Source: SHLQ01 sp964517125 (GTDB lineage Bacteria > Actinomycetota > Acidimicrobiia > Acidimicrobiales > SHLQ01). Taken from it: DNA of 64,000 nt. Shown here in pieces: positions 49,234 to 58,439 of the stretch (position 1 is the first letter of the stretch; every line of letters begins with the position of its first letter). Position numbers and translations under genes: made by a program. The stretch is taken from the NCBI GenBank assembly GCA_964517125.1, contig CAZFBD010000001.1, forward strand, positions 238,897-302,896. The letters are read 5' to 3'. The notes below the pieces were generated by a model that did no database searches, was not told the origin of the DNA, and was given only the letters and a program-made list of their open reading frames with translations.

Positions 49234-50667
49234 ATGAGCTATCCCGATCTTCAGCTGTACATCAATGGCCAGTGGCGCACCACTGGCACCGACATGCCCG
49301 TCATCAACCCGTCGACCGAGCAGGAAGTGGGCCGGTTCCCGGTTGCACAGGCCGACGATCTCGACGACGCGTTGCAGGCTGCGAAAGACGGCTTCGCGGT
49401 ATGGAGCCAGACCTCGCCGAAACATCGAGCCGACCTCGTACGCGAAGCCTCAGCGCTCATGCGTGAGCGACAGGACGAGATCGCCCACTCGATCACGCTC
49501 GAACATGGCAAGCCCTTTGCGCAGGCGCAGCTCGAGGTCATCCGCGGGTGTGAGTTCTTCGAATGGGACGCAGGCGAAGCAACGCGCACCTATGGCCGGG
49601 TGATCCCGAGTGCGCCCGGGGTCAAGTACATCGTGCACCACCAACCGATCGGCCCGGTTGCAGCGTTCTCGCCATGGAACTTCCCCATGAGCCAACCCGC
49701 TCGCAAGATCGCCGGAGCCGTGGCATCGGGCTGCTCAATCATCCTCAAAGCGGCCGAGGAAACGCCCGCCGGAGCGATGCACATCGCCCGCGCCTTCCAC
49801 GATGTGGGACTTCCCCCAGGAGTACTCAACCTCGTGTACGGCGTGCCGGCGGACATCTCCCAGCACCTCATCCCGAGCGATGTCATCAACCTGGTTGCCT
49901 TCACCGGCTCGACCAACGTTGGCCGACACCTGACCGGTCTCGCGTCAGATCACATGACCCCGGTGCTCATGGAACTCGGCGGTCACGCACCCGTCATCGT
50001 GTGCGAAGACACCGACGTCGAGGCCGCTGCCATGACGTCGGCGGTTCGCAAGATGCGAAACGCCGGTCAGGTCTGTACCTCCCCAACACGCTTCTTCGTT
50101 CACGACAACGTGTTCGACCAGTTCCTCGAGATATTCACCGCACGAGCAGCGGCAACCGTTGTGGGCGACGGCATGGACCCCGGTGTCGAGATGGGCCCGG
50201 TCGCCAACGACCGCCGTCTGGCCGCCATGCGCACGCTCGTCGACGACGCGGTCGCCACCGGCGCCGAGCTCATGACCGGTGGAAGCCGGATTGGGACGAC
50301 CGGCTATTTCTTCGAGCCGACCGTGCTCGCCAACGTTCCCGACAACGCCAGAGTCATGCAGGAAGAGCCATTCGGTCCGCTCGCGATCGTCAACCCCGTC
50401 GATTCGCTCGATACCGCAATCGAGCGAGCGAACTCGGTTCCCTACGGGCTTGCCGCCTACGGCTTCACCAACCGGGCTGACTACGCCGACCGCATGGTCG
50501 ACAAGGTGGAAGCTGGGAACCTCTCCATCAACACGCTCGAGGCATCGCTACCCGAGACGCCTTTCGGTGGCGTGAAATCCAGCGGCTACGGCCGCGAAGG
50601 CGGAGCCGAAGGCCTCCATCACTACACCGTCGTCAAGAACGTCTCCCACAGCGTCGCCATCGTCTGA
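49234..50667 (+). CDS. Aldehyde dehydrogenase (succinate-semialdehyde dehydrogenase-like)
   Basis: A 477-residue NAD(P)-dependent aldehyde dehydrogenase. Catalytic Cys in NAGQVCTSPTRF, general base Glu in LMELGGHAP, Asn in FSPWNFPM and the NAD motif FTGSTNVGRHL are all present. PFGGVKSSGYGREGG is the usual C-terminal element. It most resembles GabD-type or alpha-ketoglutaric-semialdehyde dehydrogenases. GAAAGGACC lies upstream of the ATG. The 74-base gap after tryptophan dioxygenase shows no terminator, so it may be part of the operon and could oxidise a ring-opened semialdehyde. Confidence 0.9.
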   Translation: MSYPDLQLYINGQWRTTGTDMPVINPSTEQEVGRFPVAQADDLDDALQAAKDGFAVWSQTSPKHRADLVREASALMRERQDEIAHSITLEHGKPFAQAQLEVIRGCEFFEWDAGEATRTYGRVIPSAPGVKYIVHHQPIGPVAAFSPWNFPMSQPARKIAGAVASGCSIILKAAEETPAGAMHIARAFHDVGLPPGVLNLVYGVPADISQHLIPSDVINLVAFTGSTNVGRHLTGLASDHMTPVLMELGGHAPVIVCEDTDVEAAAMTSAVRKMRNAGQVCTSPTRFFVHDNVFDQFLEIFTARAAATVVGDGMDPGVEMGPVANDRRLAAMRTLVDDAVATGAELMTGGSRIGTTGYFFEPTVLANVPDNARVMQEEPFGPLAIVNPVDSLDTAIERANSVPYGLAAYGFTNRADYADRMVDKVEAGNLSINTLEASLPETPFGGVKSSGYGREGGAEGLHHYTVVKNVSHSVAIV

Positions 50668-50699
50668 CCGCCGCTCTCTCCCACACGAGGACTGCCACC

Positions 50700-51653
50700 A
50701 TGAAGTACACGAGAACCAACGCGAAGGACCACGCCCGCGCCAACATGAACGGCATCTGGGCGGCAGCGCTCATGCCGTTCACCCGCGACCATCGAATCGA
50801 CGAGGACGGCTTTCGCGAAAACGTTCGCCACTGGACCGAAGACCTCGGCATCGAAGGCCTGTTCATCTCGGGCAAGCAGGGCGAGTTCTTCTCCATGAGC
50901 ATCGAGGAGCGAAAGCGCACCTTCGAGTTGGCTGTCGAGGCCACCGAGGGACGGGGCCAGACGATCATGTCGTGTTCGGACCAGAACCTCGATGTCGTGC
51001 TCGACCTTGCCCGCCACGCGCAGGAGGTCGGCGCCGACTACATCGTGGTCCATGCACCTGCCCTGCACTTCTTCAAAGAGCAGGACGAGACGCTGTTGCG
51101 GTACTACTCCCGCATCTCCGAGCACGTCGACATCGGCATTGCGCTGTGGAGTCACCCGTCGAGCGGCTACCTGATGTCCCCGGAACTGTGCAATCGTCTG
51201 GCCGACCTCGACAACGTCGTGGCCATCAAATACAGCGTCGAACGATCGATGTACTCCGAGCTCACCGCCTTGGCCTCGGACCGCATTCAGGTCAGCACGG
51301 CCTCGGAACCAGAGTGGCTCGACAACATTCTGGAGCTCGACTGGAAGCTGTACCTGTGCTCGTCGCCGCCATTCCTGCTGCAGACCGCCAACGACCGCCG
51401 CATGCACGACTACACCCAGGCTGCGCTTGCGGGACATGCCGACGAGGCCAGGGCCATCAGCGCCAGCCTGGACCCCGTGCGTGACGCCCTCTGGGGCACC
51501 CGCCCCGCCGAGAAACCCCATTCGCATCAGAAGTACTGGCAGGAGCTGCTGGGCCAGGTCGGAGGTTCGGTTCGGTTCCCCTTGTTGGAGCTCACCGACG
51601 AGGAGAAGGCCACCACCCGTGAGGCATTCGAGCGCTGCGGCCTCCAGGTCTGA
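50700..51653 (+). CDS. DapA/NanA-type aldolase family protein
   Basis: A 317-residue class I aldolase of the dihydrodipicolinate synthase/N-acetylneuraminate lyase superfamily. The Schiff-base Lys lies in VVAIKYSVER, preceded by the GEFFSMSIEER element. The N-terminal GIWAAALMPFTRDHRIDEDGFRENV is typical. It is longer than DapA and lies in a catabolic cluster, so lysine synthesis is unlikely; a pyruvate-dependent aldolase or hydratase step on a dicarboxylic intermediate is possible. It lies between the aldehyde dehydrogenase (32 bases) and the aspartate-dehydrogenase-like gene (3 bases). Confidence 0.87.
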   Translation: MKYTRTNAKDHARANMNGIWAAALMPFTRDHRIDEDGFRENVRHWTEDLGIEGLFISGKQGEFFSMSIEERKRTFELAVEATEGRGQTIMSCSDQNLDVVLDLARHAQEVGADYIVVHAPALHFFKEQDETLLRYYSRISEHVDIGIALWSHPSSGYLMSPELCNRLADLDNVVAIKYSVERSMYSELTALASDRIQVSTASEPEWLDNILELDWKLYLCSSPPFLLQTANDRRMHDYTQAALAGHADEARAISASLDPVRDALWGTRPAEKPHSHQKYWQELLGQVGGSVRFPLLELTDEEKATTREAFERCGLQV

Positions 51654-51656
51654 CCC

Positions 51657-52463
51657 GTGCCGACGGCTGCACCACTTCGAGTTGCGCTCATTGGATGGGG
51701 AGCGATCGGGCAGACCGTGGGCAGGCTGCTCGCCGACGCTCCGGTCGAGTTCGTTGCCATCGGCGTCTCGGACACGTCGCTCCCCAGGGAAGGCATCCCG
51801 GCCGAAAGCAGGCTCATTGGCGACCCGGCCGAGCTCGCTGACCTCGCCCCTCACGTTGTGGCCGAAGCGGCGGGACGCAAGAGCGTGGGGCCGTGGGGAC
51901 GAGCGGCCCTCGAGAATGGCTCCGACTTCGTCGTGTCCTCCATGTCGGCGTTCGCTGACGCAACACTTCTTGATGAGCTCCGAACTTCGGCGGAACGGTT
52001 CGGCGGGCAGATACAGCTGCAAGCGGGAGCACTGGCGGGAATCGACGCGCTCGCTGCAGCACGCCAGCTCGGTCTCGACCATGTCGAGCATCAGATCGTG
52101 AAACCGCCGAAGGCCTGGGCCGGCACTCCAGCGGACTCCATGCTGGACCTTGCGGAGCTTTCTGTTCCAACGACATTCTTCGAGGCCTCTGCACGTGAAA
52201 CGGCCGAGGCGTTTCCGAAGAATGCGAACGTCGCAATGACCACGGCTCTTGCCGGGGTCGGCCCCGACCGCACCATGATCCAACTCGTCGCGGACCCAAG
52301 CGCGACATCGAACCGCCACGAGATTCGGGCACGCGGAGCCTTCGGCGAGATGCAGGTTGCCATCGCCAACAACCCACTACCGGACAATCCAAAGACATCG
52401 GCGCTGGCTGCGCTGGGTCTGGCCCGCGCCATCCAGAACAGGGTCTCCCCCATCGTCATCTGA
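51657..52463 (+). CDS. L-aspartate dehydrogenase-like protein (NadX family)
   Basis: A 268-residue NAD(P)-dependent amino-acid dehydrogenase with the Rossmann start VALIGWGAIGQTVGRLL, VVSSMSAFAD in the cofactor region, and the active-site His-type stretch HVEHQIVKPPKAWAGTPA with AFPKNANVAMTTALAGVGPDRT. NadX makes iminoaspartate from aspartate for quinolinate synthesis. Because the operon also leads to quinolinate through hydroxyanthranilate, two routes to NAD precursors could meet here, or the enzyme may act on another amine. The GTG start follows the aldolase stop by three bases. A hairpin just after the stop may end the operon. Confidence 0.85.
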   Translation: MPTAAPLRVALIGWGAIGQTVGRLLADAPVEFVAIGVSDTSLPREGIPAESRLIGDPAELADLAPHVVAEAAGRKSVGPWGRAALENGSDFVVSSMSAFADATLLDELRTSAERFGGQIQLQAGALAGIDALAAARQLGLDHVEHQIVKPPKAWAGTPADSMLDLAELSVPTTFFEASARETAEAFPKNANVAMTTALAGVGPDRTMIQLVADPSATSNRHEIRARGAFGEMQVAIANNPLPDNPKTSALAALGLARAIQNRVSPIVI

Positions 52464-52465
52464 TC

Positions 52466-52482
52466 CAGCGCTCGTCGCGCTG
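52466..52482 (+). terminator. Weak hairpin after the kynurenine cluster
   Basis: CAGCGC-TCGTC-GCGCTG, a six-base stem, begins three bases after the last stop codon. No T-run follows, so only the position supports termination. Confidence 0.35.
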
Positions 52483-52550
52483 CGTGTGTCACAGCGGCCG
52501 CCGAACCGGTACGGATACGCTGGATGTAGGCCATCCTGGAGGTGCTGCAG

Positions 52551-53816
52551 ATGTCGGACCAGAACCGGACTCGGGTGGTGGTTGTCGGCGCTGGCTTCGG
52601 TGGACTCGCTGCCACAAAGGCCCTCGCAGACGCACCGGTCGACGTCGCGCTGATCGATCGGCAGAACCACCATCTGTTCCAGCCGCTGCTGTATCAGGTG
52701 GCCACCGCCGGGCTGAATCCGTCGGACATTGCACAGCCCATTCGCCACATCCTGGCCAAGCAGGACAACTGCCAACCGATCCTCGCCGAGGTGACCGGGA
52801 TCGACTCGGCAGAGGGCACCGTGGAGACCACCGCCGGAGCGTTTCCCTACGACTACCTGGTTCTGGCCACGGGGGCGACGCACGCGTACTTCGGAAACGA
52901 CCAGTGGGCCGAGCACGCTCCCGGCCTCAAGAGCGTCGAGGATGCGCTCGACATCCGCCGTCGAATCCTCCTGGCGTTCGAGCGTGCCGAACTTGCAGAC
53001 ACCGCCGACGAGCGTCAGCGCCAGATGACCTTCGTGGTCGTCGGAGCGGGGCCCACCGGCGTCGAGATGGCGGGTGCAATACGCGAGATCGCCACACAGA
53101 CCCTGCATCGGGACTTTCGAAGAATCGACACCTCGAGCAGTCGGGTCATCCTGGTGGAGGCGGGGCCAGCCGTTCTTGGACCATTCCCCGAGCGGCTCCA
53201 GCGCTCGGCGGTGGAACAGCTCCACGACCTGGGAGTGGAGGTCCAGACCGGCACGCGCGTCACCGATATCACCGCCGACGGAGTGACCACGAGCGACGGA
53301 TTCGTCGCCGCGGCGACCACGATCTGGGCCGCTGGGGTGTCGGCCTCGCCTCTGGGAGCAGCCATCGCCGACGAGACCGATCGTTCCGGTCGAGTCGTGG
53401 TGGAGACCGACCTGAGCATCGCCAACCATCCGAACGTCTTCGCCATTGGCGATGTGGCCGCCTGCACCGACGCAGCGGGTGTTGCGGTGCCGGGTGTCGC
53501 CCCCGCTGCTGAGCAGGGTGCGGAACACGCGGTGGCGTGCATCCTTGCCGACCTGGCGGGCGCCGAGCGAACGGCCTTCGTCTACAAGGACAAGGGGTCC
53601 ATGGCGACCATCGGCCGTTCGAAGGCCGTTGCCGACCTCGGTCCGAAGTTGCAGTTCGGTGGCCGTGCAGCCTGGTTCCTGTGGGGGGCCGTGCACGTGT
53701 GGTCGCTGGTTGGCTTTCGATCGCGCATTCGCACCATGGGCAGCTGGAGCTGGCAGTACCTGACCGGTCAGCGCACCGCTCGGCTCATCACCGGCGACAC
53801 CACCGTCGACGGCTGA
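52551..53816 (+). CDS. ndh: Type II NADH dehydrogenase (NDH-2)
   Basis: A 421-residue flavoprotein that passes electrons from NADH to quinone without pumping protons. The first dinucleotide motif VVVVGAGFGGLAATKAL binds FAD and VVVGAGPTGVEMAGAI binds NADH. NHHLFQPLLYQVATAGL is a strong NDH-2 signature, and FAIGDVAA and GVAPAAEQGAEHA follow. The C-terminal region (FLWGAVHVWSLVGFRSRIRTM) holds the membrane-binding helix. The ATG at 52551 with GGAGG nine bases upstream is preferred to the GTG at 52542. It is a single gene, convergent with the CorC-like pair 150 bases away. Confidence 0.93.
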   Translation: MSDQNRTRVVVVGAGFGGLAATKALADAPVDVALIDRQNHHLFQPLLYQVATAGLNPSDIAQPIRHILAKQDNCQPILAEVTGIDSAEGTVETTAGAFPYDYLVLATGATHAYFGNDQWAEHAPGLKSVEDALDIRRRILLAFERAELADTADERQRQMTFVVVGAGPTGVEMAGAIREIATQTLHRDFRRIDTSSSRVILVEAGPAVLGPFPERLQRSAVEQLHDLGVEVQTGTRVTDITADGVTTSDGFVAAATTIWAAGVSASPLGAAIADETDRSGRVVVETDLSIANHPNVFAIGDVAACTDAAGVAVPGVAPAAEQGAEHAVACILADLAGAERTAFVYKDKGSMATIGRSKAVADLGPKLQFGGRAAWFLWGAVHVWSLVGFRSRIRTMGSWSWQYLTGQRTARLITGDTTVDG

Positions 53817-53965
53817 CGTCTGGACCTCGGCTCAACGCCCCCGACCGCGCTCTACCGCCTCGCCGTTACCGCACGCCACGGTCTCGGCGGTCCCGGTTCG
53901 AGAACTTCACGCCATTCGCCGAAGCTGTGAGCCAGCTGGACCCTGGTCGTGTTCGACCCCAGCGG

Positions 53966-55264
53966 TCAGCTCGGGTCGGGCTGAGGCGGACGAATTCGGA
54001 CCTTCTCGATGCGGCGTCCGTCCACTTCTTCGACCGTGAGCTCGTGTCCTCCGTGCATGACGGTGTCGCCGAGCGATGGGACCGCTCCGGCATGAGCCAG
54101 GACGAGGCCGGCAATGGTCACGATGTCTTCGTGGTCGAACGATTCGTCGTCGAGTTCCTGGCGAAGCTCGGTGAGTGTGGTGTCTCCGGGAACGGTCATG
54201 GAGCCGTCGATGTGGTGAATCACGCCGTCGGGGTGTTCGTCGTCCATGACCTCGTCGATCACGTCATCGAGCGAAACGAATCCGACCGTTGCACCGAATT
54301 CGTCGACGACGAGTGCGGCGTGTGCGGTTCCACGTTTGAACTCGTCGAGCAGATCCTCGGCCGAGGTTGTTGCTGCGACCACGGGAAGCGGACGAACCAG
54401 GTCGCCCAACGAGGTGAAGGTGCCCAAACGGTCGGCCCGGACGAAGTCCTTGATGTGGAGCATGCCAATGACATGGTCGAGGTCGCCGTCGACGACCGGA
54501 TAGCGGCTACGTGGCGAAGCATCGACGAACTCCGACACGGTCTGGGCAGACGCGTTTCGGTCGATGGCGACGATGTTGTTCCGGGAGATCATGATCTCCT
54601 CGGCAGCTCGCGTGTCGAGCTCGAAGATGTTTCGAATCAGATCTCGCTGAAGTCCACCAAGCTGGCCGCTCTCGGCCGACTCATCGGTCACGATGCTCAG
54701 TTCGTTGCTCGTGTGCAGCGAAAGACGCTTGTCGGGTTCGGGAATGCGCAGCGCACGCATGAGTGCGAAGGCGATCGCGTTGAGCACCGAAACCATTGGC
54801 TTGAACAGCGCACTGAACGTTCGCATCAGAGGATTCAGGCGGACACTCACCGATTCTGGCGCTTGCAGTGCCAGCGCCTTCGGAATCATCTCGCCAAAGA
54901 CCACATGCATGTACGTGATAGCGCTGAGCGCCACGATGAACCCGGCGGTGTGAGACGCACCCTCGGAGAAGCCGATGCTCTCCAGTGGCTCGTACAGCCA
55001 GTGGGCGACTGCTGGCTCCCCGTACATACCAAGGCCAATCGACGCCAGGGTGATACCCAACTGCGCCACAGCGATGTAGCTGTCCTTGCCGGCGTGACGG
55101 TCGAAGACGGCAACAAGCCAACGTGCCGCTCCGTTGCCGCCATCGGCGAGCGACTGCAGACGGCTCTTGCGGGCACCGACGAGTGCGAACTCAGCAGCCA
55201 CGAACAGGCCGTTGAGCGCCACCAAGACGATGATGGCGAGGATCGGGATGAGGTACTCGCTCAT
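53966..55264 (-). CDS. CNNM/CorC/HlyC family membrane protein
   Basis: A 432-residue protein with an N-terminal DUF21/CNNM membrane domain of about four helices (residues 1-190), two CBS domains (about 205-330) and a C-terminal CorC_HlyC domain (GSMTVPGDTTLTELRQELD onward). The membrane part begins ILAIIVLVALNGLFVAAEFALVGARKSRLQ, as in all members. These proteins are thought to transport or sense magnesium or other divalent cations, with CBS domains binding adenosine nucleotides. The start overlaps the stop of its upstream paralogue by four bases, so the two are a coupled pair and may form a heterodimer. Confidence 0.9.
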   Translation of the reverse strand: MSEYLIPILAIIVLVALNGLFVAAEFALVGARKSRLQSLADGGNGAARWLVAVFDRHAGKDSYIAVAQLGITLASIGLGMYGEPAVAHWLYEPLESIGFSEGASHTAGFIVALSAITYMHVVFGEMIPKALALQAPESVSVRLNPLMRTFSALFKPMVSVLNAIAFALMRALRIPEPDKRLSLHTSNELSIVTDESAESGQLGGLQRDLIRNIFELDTRAAEEIMISRNNIVAIDRNASAQTVSEFVDASPRSRYPVVDGDLDHVIGMLHIKDFVRADRLGTFTSLGDLVRPLPVVAATTSAEDLLDEFKRGTAHAALVVDEFGATVGFVSLDDVIDEVMDDEHPDGVIHHIDGSMTVPGDTTLTELRQELDDESFDHEDIVTIAGLVLAHAGAVPSLGDTVMHGGHELTVEEVDGRRIEKVRIRPPQPDPS

Positions 55265-56556
55265 GCGTCACCGCCTTCGTTGACGGAGAAGCTGATTCGC
55301 TCGATGGCATTGCCGTCGACCGTGTCGATCTGGACGAGGAGCCCGTCGGGGCCGAGCGAGACTTGTTCGCCTGCGCTCGGCATGCGGGACAGCGTGTGCC
55401 AGACGAGGCCACCGATCGTGTCGACATCTTCGGCTGGGAGCGACAGGTGATAGCGCTGATTCAGGTCGTCGAGCAGAACCTCGCCGGCGACCGACACGCG
55501 ACCTGCGACCTCCACGATGGGGTCCGGGTCGACGTCGAATTCGTCCCGGACTTCGCCGAAGATCTCTTCGATTGCGTCCTCGAGGGTGACGAGCCCGGCC
55601 ACGTCGCCGTATTCGTTGATCACGAACGCGCAGTGCTGCTCGCTGTCGTGCAACCGTCTCCACAGGTCGGGAACAGAGAGTGTTTCCGCCACCTCGAGCA
55701 CTGGACGGGTCATGGCCGACACGGTGGTGTCCGGCGTGTTCCGAGCCGAGCGGTACAGGTCACGGAGATGCACGATTCCGGTGACGTCGTCCGTCGCTGT
55801 ACCCCAGACGGGGAACCGGCTGTGCGGCGTCTCGACGACCTGGTCGAGTGCCGTGCCTACCGGAGCGGCAGCTTGCACGCCGACGAGCCGTCGCCGTGGC
55901 GTCATGATCTCGCGGACGAGGCGTTGTTCCACGTTCAGGACACCGGCGACCATGTCGCGTTCGGCTGCGTCGATGAGGCCTCCCTCGGCACTTTCGTCGA
56001 AGAGCGCTGCGAGTTCCTCGGGAGAATGGACGTGTGCGTGGCTGTGTTCGGTGTCGAGGCCGAGGGCACGCATGATGGAGAACGCCGACCCGTTGAAGAT
56101 CTTCACGAGTGGGCGGAAGACCATCTGGCTGATCTGCATGGGTCGCAGCGTGGCGATCGCCAAACGCTCCGGGTAGCGAAGTGCAGCGGTCTTGGGAAGA
56201 AGCTCGCCAAGAACTACCTGGAGGGACGTGATGATGAGAAGGGTCACGAGAACGGCGACAGCGCGACCTGCAGAACCGAACAGTGGCTCGAGCAATGGGG
56301 TGAGGCGGGCCTGGCCGAACGCGCCAGCCACGAGACTGCTCAGGGTGATTCCCACCTGGCATGCCGCGACGTAGTTGTCGAGCGCCACGGGGTCCCCGAC
56401 GATCTTGAACAGCGTTCCGGCTGCCCGGTTCCCCTCCTCGGCCGACGCCTGGATGCGGGATTTGCGACTTCCGACGGTCGCGAACTCGGCGGCAACGTAG
56501 AGGGCGTTGAGTGCAAGCATCACAACGATCGCCACGATGGTGATCAGCAAACTCAA
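55261..56556 (-). CDS. CNNM/CorC/HlyC family membrane protein, paralogue
   Basis: A 431-residue protein of the same design as its neighbour: DUF21 membrane domain (VVMLALNALYVAAEFATVGSRKSR), CBS pair (IMTPRRRLVGVQAAAPVG to SMTRP-like segments) and C-terminal CorC domain ending VDGNAIERISFSVNEGGDA. Compared with its neighbour it is clearly diverged, so the pair is an old duplication. The start appears to be the TTG at 56556 with a GAGGTTC element upstream, giving MSLLITIVAIVVMLAL. It is the first gene of the two-gene unit and lies downstream of the UGSC selenoprotein gene on the same strand. Confidence 0.88.
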   Translation of the reverse strand: MSLLITIVAIVVMLALNALYVAAEFATVGSRKSRIQASAEEGNRAAGTLFKIVGDPVALDNYVAACQVGITLSSLVAGAFGQARLTPLLEPLFGSAGRAVAVLVTLLIITSLQVVLGELLPKTAALRYPERLAIATLRPMQISQMVFRPLVKIFNGSAFSIMRALGLDTEHSHAHVHSPEELAALFDESAEGGLIDAAERDMVAGVLNVEQRLVREIMTPRRRLVGVQAAAPVGTALDQVVETPHSRFPVWGTATDDVTGIVHLRDLYRSARNTPDTTVSAMTRPVLEVAETLSVPDLWRRLHDSEQHCAFVINEYGDVAGLVTLEDAIEEIFGEVRDEFDVDPDPIVEVAGRVSVAGEVLLDDLNQRYHLSLPAEDVDTIGGLVWHTLSRMPSAGEQVSLGPDGLLVQIDTVDGNAIERISFSVNEGGDA

Positions 56557-56665
56557 CAGAACCTCGACTTGCGCTCAGGACGGCGCTGGTCGCCACTCGG
56601 GAACATGTGGTGAGTATATGGCGCATGGGTCCAAGGGGATCTCATGCTGCCTGTGAACTCCGTGG

Positions 56666-58420
56666 TCACGTGGTGCAGTCCTGACCGATGTTGCACACGA
56701 GGTCACTCGCCGGGGTGTGGTCGATGGCCTTGGTGGTCCACCATCCGTGGGGCCCGTCGTTGCTGAGCGCGTAGGCGTTGGTTCGGTTCGGGTCGCCGGC
56801 CACCGCGATCATGAACCGCTCGGGTTTGGTCACGATGGGGACAGGACGAGCGGGGTCATCCGACGCAGCGAAGACGTCTGGGAGCAGATTCTCGTTCACC
56901 AGCTCGTGCAGCGTTCGCCGGCCGGCGGTGAGGTTGCTCCACTCCCCGATCATGGCTTCGAACGTGCTTGCCGGTATTCGAGCGTGTTCGAACAGCCCAC
57001 CCTGCACGTCGTGTTTGGACCAGCCTGCGTTCGCGAAGATGCGGGCAAGAACCGGGGACAGCACGAGCAATGGTTGGAACTGGTCGTGGCCCAGTCCGTG
57101 GACGTGGGTGAGGTCCCACGCCGCGGTCCGGGCCAGGCCATTGCCGAGGTAGGGCAGGATCTCTTCTGGAGCGGAGCCGAAGACGCTGCCGATGATCGTG
57201 CCGCTGTTCATGCGAGCCATGGTCACGGTGTCATCGTGCGCGCTGAAGCCGAAGCTGGCCGACAGCGGTTCCCAGCCGATCTCCTCGAGGCACGCCATGT
57301 CTTCAGCCAGCACCACGCGAGTGCTGTTTCCGAAGGTCGCCTTGTCATGCTCCTCAGCGGTGAACCCGAACACGTTGCGGAGGTACAGCCGGAGCCAGCG
57401 CCCGACGCACGTGTTCGCGTGGGCTCCTTCGCGCAGCGCTCCGGGTCCGGAGTTGAAGCCGAGTGCGTCTACGTTCGGGCCATCGACAATGACCAGTGCA
57501 TCTGCACCCGTTGTATTGCCGGAGTGTTCGGCGCCATAGTCCGGGTCGGCGAGCACCTCACACATACCGAGCAACACCGGGAGGTGTTCCGGGCGGCAGC
57601 CTGCCATGACGGCGTTGACGGCAACCGACCAGACCGTGAGATCGCGCCCGCTCGACGACGCGACCCCAAGGATCTTCCACGGGTCGTGGCCCGATTCGGC
57701 AAGGAACGCCTCGACCCGATCCCGGGTTGGCGGCACGATGGGACTGCCGTCGGTCCAGCCGTTCGCCAGGAACACCTCGTGAATGTGATCGATCGCGCCG
57801 GAGGCGACGACGTCGAGGGCCGTGGGTTCGTCGCTCCCCTCTCCCTCATGTTCTGCCTCCACCGTGAGCCCATCGATGATCTGCTGCACGGTCGACTCGA
57901 TGAAGTTCTGCACCATCACCTCGTACGGTTGCGCGTCGACGTGACCCACGGTGACGGCCAACGGGAGGCCATCGTGGCCATGTCCGCGCGCAGTTGCATT
58001 CGCCTGGCCAGCGAAACCCTCGCACACGATGGAGACCGAAGGGATTCCCGCCGACTCCGCTGCCATGGCTGCCCGCATCACGGCGGGCGTACAGCTGCCT
58101 CAACAACCCATCCCGGACACGACGGCATCGACCCCGCGACTCCGCAGGTCGTCGGGAAGGCGACCCACCCGCTCCTTCTCGTCAGAACCGTGCAGGTTCC
58201 CGAACACCGTGTGATCCACAATCTCGAGATCCGCTGACCGCGCCTTCAGCTCTCGTTCGAGCACGGGGAACAGTTCGTCGCCGCGAAACAGGTAGTCCCA
58301 GAGGAACGCAACTCGCTTGCCGTCAAGCGTGCGCAGCCGCGCAGCGGTTCGCCGTTGTTGGATCCCTCGCGGTGCGCTCGGCCAGACCACCTCGTACATC
58401 GGTTCCATATACGACATCAT
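56666..58420 (-). CDS. UGSC-family selenoprotein with a large C-terminal domain
   Basis: A frame of 584 residues with an in-frame TGA at 58100-58102 encoding Sec107. The N-terminal domain (1-210) reads LDGKRVAFLWDYLFRGDELFPVLERELKARS, then RGVDAVVSGMGC, Sec, GSCTPAVMRAAMAAESAGIPSVSIVCEGF: the Cys-Sec-Gly-Ser-Cys centre of UGSC proteins, known first from marine metagenomes. The C-terminal domain (about 230-584) has NGWTDGSPIVPPTRDRVEAFL, VNAVMAGCRPEHLPVLLGMCEV and GFNSGPGALREGAHANTCVGRWLRL, a family often found with UGSC proteins; its function is unknown. Sequence similarity crosses the TGA without change of frame. A hairpin lies 12-29 bases after the TGA. No strong ribosome site is seen; the start could be any of several nearby ATGs (58420, 58417, 58408). 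Confidence 0.9.
58071..58088 (-). promoter_or_regulatory. Candidate SECIS element of the UGSC gene
   Basis: The mRNA forms GCCCGC-CGUGAU-GCGGGC, a perfect six-base stem 12-29 bases after the TGA. The loop starts with CGUGA, identical to the GrdB-like gene hairpin at the same distance. Confidence 0.68.
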
Positions 58421-58439
58421 GCAACAGGTTCGATGTTGG

